Counted from the stretch's first letter, positions 9,382 through 19,680 are shown. The stretch is DNA of 44,333 bases from Pasteurellaceae bacterium LFhippo2 (GCA_029852775.1 LEKJ01000023.1:1-44333), one strand, 5' to 3'. The notes: generated by a model from the sequence alone, not told the origin. Numbers and translations: made by a program.

Positions 9382-10116
9382 ATGGGTATTTCAAAACCGA
9401 CATTGTGGCATATTCCCACTATTTCCGATGATATATTTGCAAAACTTTCTGAAAAACAGACCGCTTTATTTCAGCGAATTGAGCAAATTGCGAAATCTCA
9501 TCAACGAGTCAAATTTGCCAGCAGTTTAGCCGTAGAAGATATGGTAATCACTGACGCCATTGTGAAAAGTGGCGTAGCGATTGAAGTGTTCACACTCGAA
9601 ACGGGCAAATTAAATCCAGAAACACTTGCGCTAGCGGATCAGCTTAAAAATACCTATCCAACGTTGAATTTGCAGTTCTTTTACCCCGACAGCCAAAGTG
9701 CGATTCACTACGAACAACAATATGGTCGATATGCTTTTTATAACAGCGTAGAACTAAGACGACGTTGCTGTTTTATCCGCAAAATCGAACCACTTAATCG
9801 AGCATTAGCCGATGCAGATGCGTGGTTAACAGGACAACGGCGAGAACAATCCATTACACGTGCTGAATTGCCTTTCCACGAACAAGATCAAGCCCGACAA
9901 ATCGCCAAATACAACCCGATTTTTGATTGGAGCGAGCAAGATGTCTGGGCATATATTTTGCAAAATAACATTCCATATAACGAACTCTATCAACAAGGCT
10001 ATCCAAGTATCGGCTGTGAACCTTGTACCAAGCCAATTAAAGCCGATGAAGATATTCGCGCTGGCCGTTGGTGGTGGGAAAACAGAGATAGCAAAGAGTG
10101 CGGTTTACATAAATAG
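9382..10116 (+). CDS. cysH: Assimilatory adenylylsulfate/PAPS reductase CysH, iron-sulfur type
   Basis: CysH reduces activated sulfate to sulfite with thioredoxin or glutaredoxin. The PP-loop fold shows FASSLAVEDM near residue 45 and FTLETGKL near 70. The C-terminal ECGLHK carries the catalytic cysteine C240. A CC pair at 129-130 and CEPC at 212-215 form the cysteine set that binds the [4Fe-4S] cluster of APS reductases. The E. coli-type PAPS reductase lacks these cysteines. No cysC (APS kinase) is found in the operon, and CysN has no kinase fusion, which agrees with direct APS reduction. It is the first gene of cysHDNJI, with an AGGAGCAAGG ribosome site, 11 nt before cysD. Confidence 0.93.
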   Translation: MGISKPTLWHIPTISDDIFAKLSEKQTALFQRIEQIAKSHQRVKFASSLAVEDMVITDAIVKSGVAIEVFTLETGKLNPETLALADQLKNTYPTLNLQFFYPDSQSAIHYEQQYGRYAFYNSVELRRRCCFIRKIEPLNRALADADAWLTGQRREQSITRAELPFHEQDQARQIAKYNPIFDWSEQDVWAYILQNNIPYNELYQQGYPSIGCEPCTKPIKADEDIRAGRWWWENRDSKECGLHK

Positions 10117-10127
10117 AAGGGGACAAT

Positions 10128-11051
10128 ATGACAACACAACAACTACAAGACGGCCATTTAGATTGGCTAGAAGCGGAGTCGATTTACATTATTCGCGAAG
10201 TCATTGCTGAATGTAGCAATCCTGCTCTGCTCTTTTCGGGTGGAAAAGATTCTGTTGTGCTACTTGCTTTGGCACGCAAGGCTTTTCAACTTGAAGGACG
10301 CGATTTGGTTCTGCCATTTCCATTAGTTCACATTGACACTGGCCATAACTATCCCGAAGTGATTGAGTTTCGAGATAACCAAGTCAAAAAACTCAATGCC
10401 AAATTGGTAGTCGGCGAAGTGGAAGAATCGATTGCAAAAGGCACAGTGGTGCTACGTAAAGAAACCGATTCACGTAACACAGCACAAGCAGTAACGCTGC
10501 TCGAAACGATTGAAAAACACGGCTTTGACGCTTTAATGGGCGGCGCTCGTCGTGATGAAGAAAAAGCACGTGCCAAAGAGCGAATCTTCTCGTTTCGTGA
10601 TGAGTTCGGTCAATGGGATCCTAAAGCCCAACGCCCTGAATTGTGGTCACTCTACAACGCCAAACTTCATAAAGGCGAAAATATGCGCGTATTCCCAATT
10701 TCAAACTGGACAGAACTCGATATTTGGCAATATATCGCTCGCGAAAATTTAGAGCTACCTGAAATTTACTACGCTCACGAACGTGAAGTTGTAGAACGCA
10801 ACGGCTTGTTAGTACCAATCACTCAATTTACACCGAAGAAAAATGGCGAAACGAGCCAAGTCCGTTCAGTACGTTTTAGAACCGTTGGCGATATTAGCTG
10901 TACTTGCCCTGTTGCAAGCGAAGCAAAAACGCCATTGGAGATTATTAAAGAAACCGCCATTGCTGAAATTTCCGAGCGCAGCGCGACACGAATGGACGAT
11001 AAAGTCAGCGAAGCAGCAATGGAACAACGTAAGAAACAGGGTTATTTCTAG
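10128..11051 (+). CDS. cysD: Sulfate adenylyltransferase subunit 2 CysD
   Basis: CysD makes APS from ATP and sulfate in complex with the GTPase CysN. It is an ATP pyrophosphatase-type (PP-loop) enzyme with SGGKDSV at residues 37-43 and a downstream GGARRDEEKARAKER block characteristic of CysD. The C-terminus is also family-like (RMDDKVSEAAMEQRKKQGYF). The length of 307 residues is normal. It lies 11 nt after cysH and 8 nt before cysN, with a GGGGACA ribosome site. Confidence 0.96.
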   Translation: MTTQQLQDGHLDWLEAESIYIIREVIAECSNPALLFSGGKDSVVLLALARKAFQLEGRDLVLPFPLVHIDTGHNYPEVIEFRDNQVKKLNAKLVVGEVEESIAKGTVVLRKETDSRNTAQAVTLLETIEKHGFDALMGGARRDEEKARAKERIFSFRDEFGQWDPKAQRPELWSLYNAKLHKGENMRVFPISNWTELDIWQYIARENLELPEIYYAHEREVVERNGLLVPITQFTPKKNGETSQVRSVRFRTVGDISCTCPVASEAKTPLEIIKETAIAEISERSATRMDDKVSEAAMEQRKKQGYF

Positions 11052-11059
11052 GGGGAAAT

Positions 11060-12349
11060 ATGAGTAAATTAAATCAATATGCGCCACTGCGTTTTATCAC
11101 TGCCGGCAGTGTCGATGATGGCAAAAGCACCTTAATCGGTCGCCTACTTTACGATAGCAAAGCATTATTAACCGACCAATTATTAAGTTTGAATAAATCC
11201 AAAAACAACAACGAAGTGATTGATTTTTCAGTCTTAACCGATGGTCTGGAAGCGGAACGCGAGCAAGGCATTACCATTGATGTCGCCTATCGCTATTTTT
11301 CGACCGCCAAACGCAAATTTATTATTGCCGATACGCCCGGCCACGAACAGTACACTCGCAATATGGTAACAGGCGCTTCAACAGCACACGCGGCAGTGGT
11401 GTTAATTGACGCTTCTCAGCTTGATTTTAGCCAAAGCGAAGTGGAGCTATTAGCGCAAACTAAACGCCACTCTGCGATCCTTAAGCATTTGAATTGTCCG
11501 CATATTTTAGTGGCAGTCAATAAAATGGATCTACTCGATTTTGATTCTGCAAAATTTCAGCAAATTGTCACCGCTTACCAAAAATTAGCGAACCAATTAG
11601 GCCTACAAGACGTGAAGTTTGTGCCAGTTTCAGCATTGCAGGGCGACAACCTTGTTCATAAAAGTGAGCGAACGCCGTGGTATCAAGGCGAACCGCTACT
11701 TACGATCTTAGAAAACTTACCTAATCACGAAAATCTTTCAGAATTAGCTCAAGATTTCCATTTCCCTGTGCAATACGTACAGCGCTTAGATAGCGATAAA
11801 CAGGACGATTTTCGTGGCTATCAAGGAAGAATTGAAGCTGGCTCGGTGAGTGTTGGCGACACCATTCACATTCAACCAACGGGTCAAACTAGCCAAATCA
11901 GTGAAATCATCACTCCAAACGGCAAAGTTGAGCGTGCCACTGTAGGCGAACAAGTAACGCTACGCCTTGCCGATGATATTGATATTTCTCGTGGAGATAG
12001 TTTTGTAGCGCCACAATCAGCGATTCAAGCGACTCAAAAACTGCAAGCAACACTCTGCTGGTTCGATCAGCGTCCGCTTAATCTCTCCCGCAAATATTTG
12101 CTAAAACATACGACCCAAACGGTGTTTGCCAAAGTGAGCCAAATCGACCACGTGCTTGATGTGAAAACGTTAAGTAAATCCACAGAAGCAGAACAGCTAC
12201 AGCTCAATGATATTGGCGAAGTACAAATCAGCCTACAAAAGCCGATTAGCGCCACAAGTTATCAACAAAACATTGCCACTGGCGCATTTATTTTAATTGA
12301 TGAAGCGACTTATCACACAGTCGCGTCAGGAATGATTTTAGCTCATTAA
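11060..12349 (+). CDS. cysN: Sulfate adenylyltransferase subunit 1 (GTPase) CysN
   Basis: CysN hydrolyses GTP to drive the unfavourable formation of APS by CysD. It belongs to the EF-Tu-like GTPases: GSVDDGKS at residues 16-23 (P loop), DTPGH at 91-95 and NKMD at 154-157. Two beta-barrel domains follow. At 429 residues it is shorter than E. coli CysN (about 475) and has no C-terminal APS kinase domain, unlike CysNC fusions. The ribosome site GGGGGAA is strong. It is followed 25 nt later by cysJ. Confidence 0.96.
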   Translation: MSKLNQYAPLRFITAGSVDDGKSTLIGRLLYDSKALLTDQLLSLNKSKNNNEVIDFSVLTDGLEAEREQGITIDVAYRYFSTAKRKFIIADTPGHEQYTRNMVTGASTAHAAVVLIDASQLDFSQSEVELLAQTKRHSAILKHLNCPHILVAVNKMDLLDFDSAKFQQIVTAYQKLANQLGLQDVKFVPVSALQGDNLVHKSERTPWYQGEPLLTILENLPNHENLSELAQDFHFPVQYVQRLDSDKQDDFRGYQGRIEAGSVSVGDTIHIQPTGQTSQISEIITPNGKVERATVGEQVTLRLADDIDISRGDSFVAPQSAIQATQKLQATLCWFDQRPLNLSRKYLLKHTTQTVFAKVSQIDHVLDVKTLSKSTEAEQLQLNDIGEVQISLQKPISATSYQQNIATGAFILIDEATYHTVASGMILAH

Positions 12350-12374
12350 GCTATTTGGAAAATTAGGGGGAAAT

Positions 12375-14165
12375 ATGAGTGATGAACAAGAATTGCCATT
12401 TAATCAAAATCTCATTCAACAATTAACGGGATTAGATTCGCTACAGCTTGCGTGGCTTTCAGGCTACTGCTGGGCAAAAGCGAAAGGAAACAGCACAACA
12501 GCCAATATCCCAAGTAACGAAACGCCAAAAACAGAAGCTGAAAACAGCAAACCGCTGAAAATCACAATCTTATCAGCATCTCAAACAGGCAATGCGAAAG
12601 GGGTTGCAACGGCTTTAGCGGAGCGACTCAAACAACAACCGGTCAGTTTTCAGCAATTTTTTGCAAAAGACTATAAAGCTAAAAATATTGCCGATGAAGA
12701 GCTGTTACTTTTTGTAACATCAACTCAAGGCGATGGCGAACCGCCGGAAGAAGCTGTGGCATTGTATAAATTCTTACACAGTAAAAAAGCCCCAAATTTA
12801 TCAAGGCTCGAATATGCCGTGTTGGGACTGGGCGACAGCTCTTATCCACATTTCTGTCAGGCAGGCAAGGATTTCGATAAACGCTTTGCGGAGCTGGGTG
12901 CAACACCATTAATCCCACGAGTGGACGCTGATTTAGATTTCCAAAATACCGCGAATGAATGGATTGAACAGATTGTCCAGCTCATTAGCCAAAAGTCAGC
13001 CACAAAGACTCAAGTGAAAAGTGAGAGTAACACAATCGCAGCCGCTTCAAGCCAATACAGCAGAGCGAATCCCTTTAATGCAACGCTGTTAACCAATCAA
13101 AAGATCACAGCTCGCAACGCTGAAAAAGATATCCGCCATATTGAATTTGATCTTGCTGATTCGGGCTTAAGCTACCAAGTGGGGGACGCTTTGGGCGTTT
13201 GGTTTGAAAACGATCCCGCATTAATAATGGAGATTATTGAGCAAATCGGCTTAACCGGCGATGAAAAAGTTGAGATAAATGCTCAATCGTTCTTGCTCAA
13301 AGAAGCGCTTCGCACACAGTTTGAGATCACCCAAAGCACGCCTGCTTTTGTGAAAGGCTATGCCAAATTTGCCGAAAATGCCGAACTGAGCGCTCTCGTG
13401 GAACAGCCTGAAACGTTGGCGCAATTTATTCAAAACCGCCCAATTATCAGCGTTCTGCACCAATATCCTGCCAAGCTAACTGAAACGCAATTTATTGGGC
13501 TATTACGACCGCTTGCACCGCGTCTCTACTCGATTTCGTCAGCTCAAGCGGAAGTGGGAGAAGAAGTCCATTTAACCGTTGGCTTAGTTCAGTTTGAGCA
13601 ACAAGGAAAAGTACGCAAAGGCGCAGGCTCAAGCTATTTGGCAGAGCGTGTTAACGAAGACACTCCAGTTAAAATCTTTATTGAGAAAAACGACCATTTC
13701 CGCTTACCGCAAGATAACAGCAAGCCAATCATTATGATTGGATCTGGTACGGGAATTGCTCCATTTAGAGCCTTTATTCAGCAACGAGCCGCAGATGAAG
13801 CCACAGGTAAAAACTGGCTTATTTTCGGTAATCAACGCTTTACGCAAGATTTTCTCTACCAAACAGAGTGGCAACAATTCGCCAAAGATGGCTATCTACA
13901 TCAATACGATTTTGCGTGGTCACGAGATCAAAAACAGAAAATCTATGTGCAAGATAAAATCCGCGAACGTGCAGAACTTATCTGGCAATGGTTGCAAAAT
14001 GGCGCTTATCTTTATGTATGTGGCGACGCCAGCAAAATGGCAAAAGATGTCGAAAAAGCCCTACTTGATGTCATTGCGGAACAAGGAAAGTTAAATGCCG
14101 ATGACGCAGAAGACTATCTCAACCAACTTAGAGAAAATCAGCGCTATCAACGTGATGTGTATTAA
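12375..14165 (+). CDS. cysJ: Sulfite reductase flavoprotein alpha subunit CysJ
   Basis: CysJ passes electrons from NADPH through FAD and FMN to the CysI haemoprotein. A flavodoxin-like FMN domain starts near residue 62 (ITILSASQTGNAKG, then STQGDGEPPEEA). The FAD-binding RLYSISSAQ lies near 386 and the NADPH-binding IGSGTGIAPFRAF near 455. The protein ends in YQRDVY, the usual C-terminus. The 596 residues match the family. An uptake-sequence variant (12635-12643) sits inside the FMN domain, where it encodes QQPVSF. cysI follows after 37 nt. Confidence 0.96.
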   Translation: MSDEQELPFNQNLIQQLTGLDSLQLAWLSGYCWAKAKGNSTTANIPSNETPKTEAENSKPLKITILSASQTGNAKGVATALAERLKQQPVSFQQFFAKDYKAKNIADEELLLFVTSTQGDGEPPEEAVALYKFLHSKKAPNLSRLEYAVLGLGDSSYPHFCQAGKDFDKRFAELGATPLIPRVDADLDFQNTANEWIEQIVQLISQKSATKTQVKSESNTIAAASSQYSRANPFNATLLTNQKITARNAEKDIRHIEFDLADSGLSYQVGDALGVWFENDPALIMEIIEQIGLTGDEKVEINAQSFLLKEALRTQFEITQSTPAFVKGYAKFAENAELSALVEQPETLAQFIQNRPIISVLHQYPAKLTETQFIGLLRPLAPRLYSISSAQAEVGEEVHLTVGLVQFEQQGKVRKGAGSSYLAERVNEDTPVKIFIEKNDHFRLPQDNSKPIIMIGSGTGIAPFRAFIQQRAADEATGKNWLIFGNQRFTQDFLYQTEWQQFAKDGYLHQYDFAWSRDQKQKIYVQDKIRERAELIWQWLQNGAYLYVCGDASKMAKDVEKALLDVIAEQGKLNADDAEDYLNQLRENQRYQRDVY

Positions 14166-14202
14166 TTATTTTTAGAGTAAAGCATAAAAAATGGAGTGAA
14201 AT

Positions 14203-15954
14203 ATGAGTGATAACGATAAAAAAATTGAATTGGAGTGGCAAAGTAAACCGCTCGCAGATAATGAACGCTTAAAAGCAGAGAGTAATTTCTTACGTGGAAC
14301 GATTTTAGATGATTTGCAAGATCCGCTAACCGGCGGTTTTAAGGGCGATAATTTCCAACTCATTCGCTTTCACGGAATGTATGAGCAAGATGACCGTGAT
14401 ATTCGCGCTGAACGCCTAGAAGCAAAACTTGAGCCACTCAAATTTATGCTACTACGCTGCCGCTTACCAGGGGGAATTATTCAGCCTTATCAATGGATTG
14501 AGATCGATAAATTCGCCCGTGAACACACTTACTATCAATCAATCCGATTAACCAACCGCCAGACATTCCAATATCACGGCGTCCCCAAAGGCCAATTACA
14601 ACCAATGCACCGCTTACTGCATAGCATTGGTTTAGACAGCATTGCGACCGCTGCGGATATGAACCGCAATGTGCTTTGTACATCTAACCCGATTGAATCG
14701 GAGTTACATCAACAAGCGTATGAATTTGCGAAGAAAATTTCTGAACATCTACTTCCGCGTTCACGCGGTTATCTTGATGTTTGGATTGATGGCAAGAAAA
14801 TTGAGAGTTCCGATGATCTTTTTGCTCAAGAAGATGAGCCGATTTTGGGCAAAACCTTCTTGCCACGTAAATTCAAAACTGCCGTGGCAATTCCGCCATT
14901 GAATGATGTGGATGTCTATGGCAACGATATGAACTTTGTCGCTATTCAAGATGAAAATGGGCAATTATGCGGTTTTAATGTACTAGTCGGCGGTGGGCTT
15001 TCGTTTGAACACGGCAACACAAAAACCTATCCAAATGTTTCACTTGAATTGGGTTATGTGCCTTTAGATAAAACCTTAGACGCAGCGGAAGCGGTAGTTA
15101 AAACTCAACGTGATTTTGGGAATCGTAGCGACCGTAAAAATGCACGGACTCGCTATACTGTTCAAAATATGGGCTTAGATAACTTCCGTAGTGAAGTAGA
15201 AAAACGAATGGGAGCTAAATTCGAGCCGACTCGTCCTTTTGAATTTACCGAACGTGGCGACCGTATCGGTTGGGTCAAAGGTATTGATAAAAAATGGCAT
15301 TTAACTTGCTTTATTGAGAGCGGGCGCATTACGGATCAGCCAAACAAACCATTAATGACGGGTATGCTTGAAATTGCCAAAGTGCATAAGGGCGATTTCC
15401 GTATTACTGCCAATCAAAATATTATCATCGCCAATGTCGCAACCAAAGACAAAGCTAAAATCGAAAAATTGGCTCGTCAATATGGTTTAATTGATGAGAG
15501 TGTGACGAAACAGCGTGAAAATTCAATGTCTTGCGTGGCGCTACCAACTTGTCCACTTGCAATGGCAGAAGCAGAACGTGCGTTGCCAGATTTTATTACC
15601 GAATTAGATAAAATTATGGCGAAATATCAGCTCTCTGATGAGCATATCATCACTCGCATTACCGGCTGTCCAAACGGTTGTGGACGGGCAATGCTGTCTG
15701 AAATTGGCTTAGTCGGCAAAGCTATCGGCCGTTATAATTTACATATTGGGGGAGATCGTGTAGGGATTCGCATACCACGTTTATACCTTGAAAATATTAC
15801 CTTCACAGAAATTTTGACAGAGCTTGATGCGCTTATCGCTCGTTGGGCGAAAGAGCGCCAATCTCAAGAATCTTTTGGGGATTTTGTGATTCGAGTGGGA
15901 ATTATCCAACCTGTGGTTAATGCACATTTGGATTTTTGGGATAATGCTTGTTAG
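14203..15954 (+). CDS. cysI: Sulfite reductase hemoprotein beta subunit CysI
   Basis: CysI catalyses the six-electron reduction of sulfite to sulfide at a coupled siroheme and [4Fe-4S] centre. The four cluster cysteines are present as CVALPTC (C444, C450) and CPNGC (C489, C493). The siroheme-contacting arginine-rich strand with [11 protein letters not shown] lies near residue 107. The length, 583 residues, is slightly above the E. coli protein (570). It is the last gene of the sulfur operon. No U-tract terminator follows, but two palindromes lie at 15969 and 16035. Confidence 0.96.
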   Translation: MSDNDKKIELEWQSKPLADNERLKAESNFLRGTILDDLQDPLTGGFKGDNFQLIRFHGMYEQDDRDIRAERLEAKLEPLKFMLLRCRLPGGIIQPYQWIEIDKFAREHTYYQSIRLTNRQTFQYHGVPKGQLQPMHRLLHSIGLDSIATAADMNRNVLCTSNPIESELHQQAYEFAKKISEHLLPRSRGYLDVWIDGKKIESSDDLFAQEDEPILGKTFLPRKFKTAVAIPPLNDVDVYGNDMNFVAIQDENGQLCGFNVLVGGGLSFEHGNTKTYPNVSLELGYVPLDKTLDAAEAVVKTQRDFGNRSDRKNARTRYTVQNMGLDNFRSEVEKRMGAKFEPTRPFEFTERGDRIGWVKGIDKKWHLTCFIESGRITDQPNKPLMTGMLEIAKVHKGDFRITANQNIIIANVATKDKAKIEKLARQYGLIDESVTKQRENSMSCVALPTCPLAMAEAERALPDFITELDKIMAKYQLSDEHIITRITGCPNGCGRAMLSEIGLVGKAIGRYNLHIGGDRVGIRIPRLYLENITFTEILTELDALIARWAKERQSQESFGDFVIRVGIIQPVVNAHLDFWDNAC

Positions 15955-15968
15955 CACAGTAACAGTGA

Positions 15969-16060
15969 TGGTTCAAGCGTCCACGCTTGGACCTTGAATT
16001 ACAAAGGATTAATAATAGTACTAGTACAAAAAATTGGCACAAACGTGGACGTTTGCGCCA
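15969..16060. repeat. Two palindromes downstream of cysI
   Basis: The first (15969-15992) centres on CAAGCGTCCACGCTTG. The second (16035-16060) is TGGCACAAACG-TGGA-CGTTTGCGCCA. Both begin with TGG and end with CCA or ACC, like the TGGCACGAG family. They lie between convergent cysI and the toxin gene and may also stop transcription, although neither has a T tract. Confidence 0.65.
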
Positions 16061-16128
16061 TCATAATTATCAATCTGAGGTGTATCAGCAGTCTGAGGCA
16101 GGGGATTCCTGCCTTGTTTATCTGTTAG

Positions 16129-16608
16129 CTAATCTGTCAATTTCAGCATTAACACCAAATCATCTATCGGCGAAACGCTAAAACCATAGTTAAGATAGAA
16201 TTGTTTGGCTTTGTCATTTAAAGCGTGAACGAGCAATGCTCGCACACCAATTTGCTCACTCACAGCTTTGGCTCGTAATACCGCATCTTTCAGCATTGCT
16301 GCTCCAAATTGCTTACCTTGTACAGTTCGATCAACCGCTAACCGCCCTAATACAATCACAGGGATAGGATCGGGCATATTACGGCGGATATTACCTGTCG
16401 CAAACTGATGAGTAACCGAGCCAGAAGCCATTGCGTAGTAAGCGACAACATTATTCTGCTCGTCTGCAACCACAAAAGTTCGGCTCGCATTACTATATTG
16501 ATTTTTCAAGGCATTTTTCTTTAGCCAATTGTCTAACACCGCTTCACCACACTCAAATTCACTAAAACGATGTTTATCATTAAGTAAAGTGGGTTGAAAA
16601 TATTTCAT
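16129..16608 (-). CDS. GNAT acetyltransferase toxin, TacT-like
   Basis: This is a GNAT-fold acetyltransferase of the kind that, in TacAT/AtaRT systems, acetylates the amino group of charged tRNA and stops translation. RLAVDRTVQGKQFGAAML near residues 80-100 is the acetyl-CoA pyrophosphate loop (Q-x-x-G-x-A), and FYLNYGF near 140 is the family's C-terminal tyrosine region. The N-terminal FECGEAVLDNWLKKNA is also typical of these toxins. The start overlaps the antitoxin stop by 4 nt, so the pair is translationally coupled. The toxin role is inferred from the pairing. The tRNA target cannot be predicted. Confidence 0.88.
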   Translation of the reverse strand: MKYFQPTLLNDKHRFSEFECGEAVLDNWLKKNALKNQYSNASRTFVVADEQNNVVAYYAMASGSVTHQFATGNIRRNMPDPIPVIVLGRLAVDRTVQGKQFGAAMLKDAVLRAKAVSEQIGVRALLVHALNDKAKQFYLNYGFSVSPIDDLVLMLKLTD

Positions 16609-16874
16609 GAGTCTTTATCCCAAGCTGATTTGGTCGAAAGCAGTTTATTTAAGCCTTGATTGCTTGTAGCTGGTTGCTCAAGTATTTCAACAAACCGATT
16701 AAAGCGCTCTTGCTCTAGCTGAAATAAGGTTTGGTCTAGAATAACGTCTTGCGCATAGTTACAGGCAACTTCTAGCATAAAATCAGAACGTGTTTTGCCA
16801 AGTAGTTGAGCAGCGTGATCAATTAAATCACGTTGATTAGGCATTGCACGTAAATTGATTGGGGCGGTTCGCAT
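16605..16874 (-). CDS. DUF1778 antitoxin, TacA-like
   Basis: This is a small ribbon-helix-helix antitoxin of the DUF1778 family that should bind both its toxin and its own promoter. The N-terminal RTAPINLRAMPNQRDLIDHA is the DNA-binding strand and first helix, and SDFMLEVACNYA forms the second helix. The C-terminal half (about 50-89) would wrap the toxin. The ATG at 16872-16874 has a GGGAG ribosome site and gives 89 residues. An in-frame start 12 codons upstream has none. The gene diverges from proA, and the 119-bp gap contains ATGTACAT and other short inverted repeats that may be the autoregulatory operator. Confidence 0.88.
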   Translation of the reverse strand: MRTAPINLRAMPNQRDLIDHAAQLLGKTRSDFMLEVACNYAQDVILDQTLFQLEQERFNRFVEILEQPATSNQGLNKLLSTKSAWDKDS

Positions 16875-16952
16875 AGATAACTCCCATTTAGATATACAAT
16901 AGATGTACATTTTAAACAGAGAAAGGGATTTGTCAAATTTTGCGCCAAGCTG

Positions 16953-16961
16953 TGCTAGAAT
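16953..16961 (+). promoter_or_regulatory. Extended -10 promoter of proA
   Basis: TGCTAGAAT is an extended -10 box (TGn plus TAGAAT) 32 bp before the proA ATG. A TTGTCA further upstream is spaced too far to be an ideal -35, which is common for extended -10 promoters. Confidence 0.5.
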
Positions 16962-16993
16962 CGCGATTATTTTTTAACTTCGAGATTAATACT

Positions 16994-18250
16994 ATGTCAA
17001 CATCAATGATTGAAATTGCAAAACAGGCCAAACAAGCGAGCTATGAGCTGGCTCAATTTGGTAATGTTCAGAAAAATAAAGCATTATTTGCGATTGCGGA
17101 CGCGCTAGAACAGCGCAGTGATGAAATTCTTGCGGTAAATGCTCAAGATATTGAATTTGCTACATCACAAGGGATTTCAGAAGCGATTATCGACCGTTTG
17201 TTTCTTACTCCAGAACGTATTAAAGGCATTGCCAATGATGTACGCAATGTAGCAAGTATTGCTGATCCTGTTGGGCAAATCATTGATGGCGGTGTATTGG
17301 ACAGTGGTTTAAAAATTCAACGTCAGCGTGTGCCATTGGGCGTGGTACTTACAATTTATGAAGCACGCCCAAATGTAACTATTGATGTTGCTTCTCTTTG
17401 CTTGAAAACAGGCAATGCGGCGATTTTACGTGGTGGTAAAGAAACGAAGTTTACTAATGCGATTTTAGTTGAAGTTATTCAGCAAGCATTAGAAACCGCA
17501 GGTTTACCGAAATTAGCGGTGCAAGCCGTAACAGATCCTGATCGTGCGCTATTACTCGAGTTACTTAAATTAGATCGCTATATTGATATGCTGATCCCAC
17601 GTGGTGGTGCAGGCTTACACCAGTTCTGTAAAGAAAATTCGACTATTCCAGTGATTGTGGGCGGTATTGGGGTTTGCCATCTATTTGTGGAAGCAACAGC
17701 GGATTTAGAACGTGCATTAGGGGTTATTGCGAATGCGAAAACGCAACGCCCTAGTACCTGTAATACCCTTGAAACGCTATTAGTCGATCGCAAAATTGCC
17801 GATAAATTCCTACCAAAACTGGCAGAACATCTCAATAAATTAGGGGTAACTTTACACAGTGATGACTTCCCTGCTGATTTGCAAAATAATCTGCAAATTC
17901 AACCGGTTGTAGTCGATAGACTTAGTCAAGAATGGCTCTCTTTAGACTTAAATGTGGTAGTAGTTAATGGCATTGAACAGGCAATTGAACATATCCGCAC
18001 TTATGGTAGCCAACACTCTGAAAGTATCTTAACCAGCGACTATGCTTTGGCTCAACGCTTTGTACAGCAAGTTGATGCGGCTGCGGTCTATATCAATGCA
18101 AGCACGCGTTTTACGGACGGCGCGCAATTTGGCTTAGGAGCAGAAGTTGCAGTAAGTACCCAAAAATTACACGCACGTGGTCCAATGGGCTTAGAAGCGC
18201 TTACTACTTATAAATGGGTATGCGAAGGGGACTATTTATCGAGAGCTTAA
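16994..18250 (+). CDS. proA: Gamma-glutamyl phosphate reductase ProA
   Basis: ProA reduces gamma-glutamyl phosphate to glutamate semialdehyde with NADPH, the second step of proline synthesis. The aldehyde-dehydrogenase-like fold is recognised by [33 protein letters not shown], and the catalytic-cysteine block [12 protein letters not shown]. From the ATG at 16994 it has 418 residues, the standard length. An in-frame start 18 codons upstream would overlap the promoter and is rejected. It leads a proA-yihY-dtd operon with 1 nt between proA and yihY. A variant uptake sequence lies inside at 17902-17910. Confidence 0.96.
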   Translation: MSTSMIEIAKQAKQASYELAQFGNVQKNKALFAIADALEQRSDEILAVNAQDIEFATSQGISEAIIDRLFLTPERIKGIANDVRNVASIADPVGQIIDGGVLDSGLKIQRQRVPLGVVLTIYEARPNVTIDVASLCLKTGNAAILRGGKETKFTNAILVEVIQQALETAGLPKLAVQAVTDPDRALLLELLKLDRYIDMLIPRGGAGLHQFCKENSTIPVIVGGIGVCHLFVEATADLERALGVIANAKTQRPSTCNTLETLLVDRKIADKFLPKLAEHLNKLGVTLHSDDFPADLQNNLQIQPVVVDRLSQEWLSLDLNVVVVNGIEQAIEHIRTYGSQHSESILTSDYALAQRFVQQVDAAAVYINASTRFTDGAQFGLGAEVAVSTQKLHARGPMGLEALTTYKWVCEGDYLSRA

Positions 18251-18251
18251 T

Positions 18252-19103
18252 ATGCAAAAGATTTGGTTTTTCTTAAAGCTGTTTTTCTACCGATTTCAGC
18301 AGAACAAAATCGGGATCTATTCGGGTTACTTAACCTATAGCACTTTACTTGCGATAGTGCCATTGATTATGGTGGTGTTTTCGGTATTTACGTTGCTACC
18401 GATTTTTGACGAAGCAACCAACCAGCTTAAAGAGCTTGTTTATGATAACTTTGCGCCAAATGCGGGCAATATGGTGCAAGAATATTTAGATATGTTTGTG
18501 GCAAACTCGAAGAAAATGGGGATTGTCAGTATCGGCGGCTTGGTTGTGGTTGCGGTAATGCTGATTTCAAGCATTGATAATGCGCTGAATGAAATTTGGC
18601 ATGATACTAAACCACGCCAAAAAGTACTCTCTTTTGGGATCTATCTTGGAGTGCTTATCTTTGGCCCATTGCTAGTTGGGGCAAGTATTGCGATTAGCTC
18701 CTATATTTTCTCCCTAGAGATGTTTAGTGAACAAGGGGTTTTCTCCTTTAGCCAATATTTACTGAAGCTTGTGCCTTTTGTTTTAACTTGGTTAATGTTT
18801 AGCTTGGTGTACTCTATTGTGCCAAATACCAAAGTGAGTTTTAAACACTCGGCTATTGGGGCATTAATTGCTGCACTATTCTTCACTTTAGGTAAGCAAG
18901 CGTTTGTGTGGTATATCACAACTTTCCCGTCTTATCAGGCGATTTACGGTGTACTTGCAACTATTCCAATTATGATTGTGTGGATTCACTTAAGCTGGAA
19001 AATGGTGTTACTCGGCGGACAAGTCGCTTCAGCATTAAAAGACTTTGAGATGATTAATGCAGGTTTGTTAGAAAACCCCTTAACGACTAAGGATAAAAAA
19101 TGA
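18252..19103 (+). CDS. yihY: YihY family inner-membrane protein
   Basis: This is a polytopic inner-membrane protein of the YihY/BrkB family (once called RNase BN in error) whose biochemical role is not established. About six hydrophobic spans are visible: residues 25-48, 93-110, 133-160, 175-200, 210-235 and 240-265. The family motif [13 protein letters not shown] follows the second span. The length is 283 residues. It starts 1 nt after proA and overlaps dtd by 4 nt (ATGA). Linkage of yihY to dtd is common in gammaproteobacteria. Confidence 0.9.
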   Translation: MQKIWFFLKLFFYRFQQNKIGIYSGYLTYSTLLAIVPLIMVVFSVFTLLPIFDEATNQLKELVYDNFAPNAGNMVQEYLDMFVANSKKMGIVSIGGLVVVAVMLISSIDNALNEIWHDTKPRQKVLSFGIYLGVLIFGPLLVGASIAISSYIFSLEMFSEQGVFSFSQYLLKLVPFVLTWLMFSLVYSIVPNTKVSFKHSAIGALIAALFFTLGKQAFVWYITTFPSYQAIYGVLATIPIMIVWIHLSWKMVLLGGQVASALKDFEMINAGLLENPLTTKDKK

Positions 19104-19534
19104 TTGGATTAATTCAACGTGTAAAATGGGCAAAGGTTGAAGTCGAAGATCAAACCGTTGGTGAAATCCAACAAGGTTTATTAGTGCTCCTTGGCGTAGA
19201 GCAAGGTGATGATCAAGCTAAAGCGGATAAGTTACTCGAAAAGGTTTTAAACTACCGAGTATTCTCTGATGAACAGGGCAAAATGAATTTAAATGTGCAA
19301 CAAGCCGGTGGAAGCCTGTTAGTTGTATCGCAATTTACCTTAGCGGCTGATACCAACAAAGGCTTACGCCCGAGTTTTTCAAGGGGAGCTAATCCTGCTA
19401 CAGCCGAAGAGCTTTATAACTATTTTCATCAGCAATCTGCGAGTAGAATTCATACCCAAACAGGTCAATTCGCCGCAGATATGCAGGTAAGCTTGCAAAA
19501 TGATGGGCCTGTAACATTCTGGTTGCAGGTTTAA
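19100..19534 (+). CDS. dtd: D-aminoacyl-tRNA deacylase Dtd
   Basis: Dtd removes D-amino acids (and glycine from tRNA-Ala) from mischarged tRNAs and so protects translation. The two active-site signatures are present: SQFTLAAD near residue 77 and the C-terminal [11 protein letters not shown], which includes the cross-subunit Gly-cisPro motif. At 144 residues it is complete. Its start lies inside the yihY stop (ATGA overlap), so translation is coupled. A TGGCACGAG palindrome starts 10 nt after its stop. Confidence 0.96.
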   Translation: MIGLIQRVKWAKVEVEDQTVGEIQQGLLVLLGVEQGDDQAKADKLLEKVLNYRVFSDEQGKMNLNVQQAGGSLLVVSQFTLAADTNKGLRPSFSRGANPATAEELYNYFHQQSASRIHTQTGQFAADMQVSLQNDGPVTFWLQV

Positions 19535-19544
19535 TCTCAAACTC

Positions 19545-19570
19545 TGGCACGAGTATCTTCGCTCGTGCCA
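19545..19570. repeat. TGGCACGAG palindrome
   Basis: The arms TGGCACGAG and CTCGTGCCA enclose 8 nt. It belongs to the same family as 38383-38407 and lies directly behind dtd, where it may act as a transcript 3' end, although no T run follows. Confidence 0.75.
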
Positions 19571-19680
19571 CATATCAAATTTCTCTACCAACTATTGAAA
19601 GAAAAATACTATTTAACTAATTTCCTCTCTTTAATGTAAAAGATCTTCCCTTTTTATAAAAAAAGGGTACTATTGCCCGC

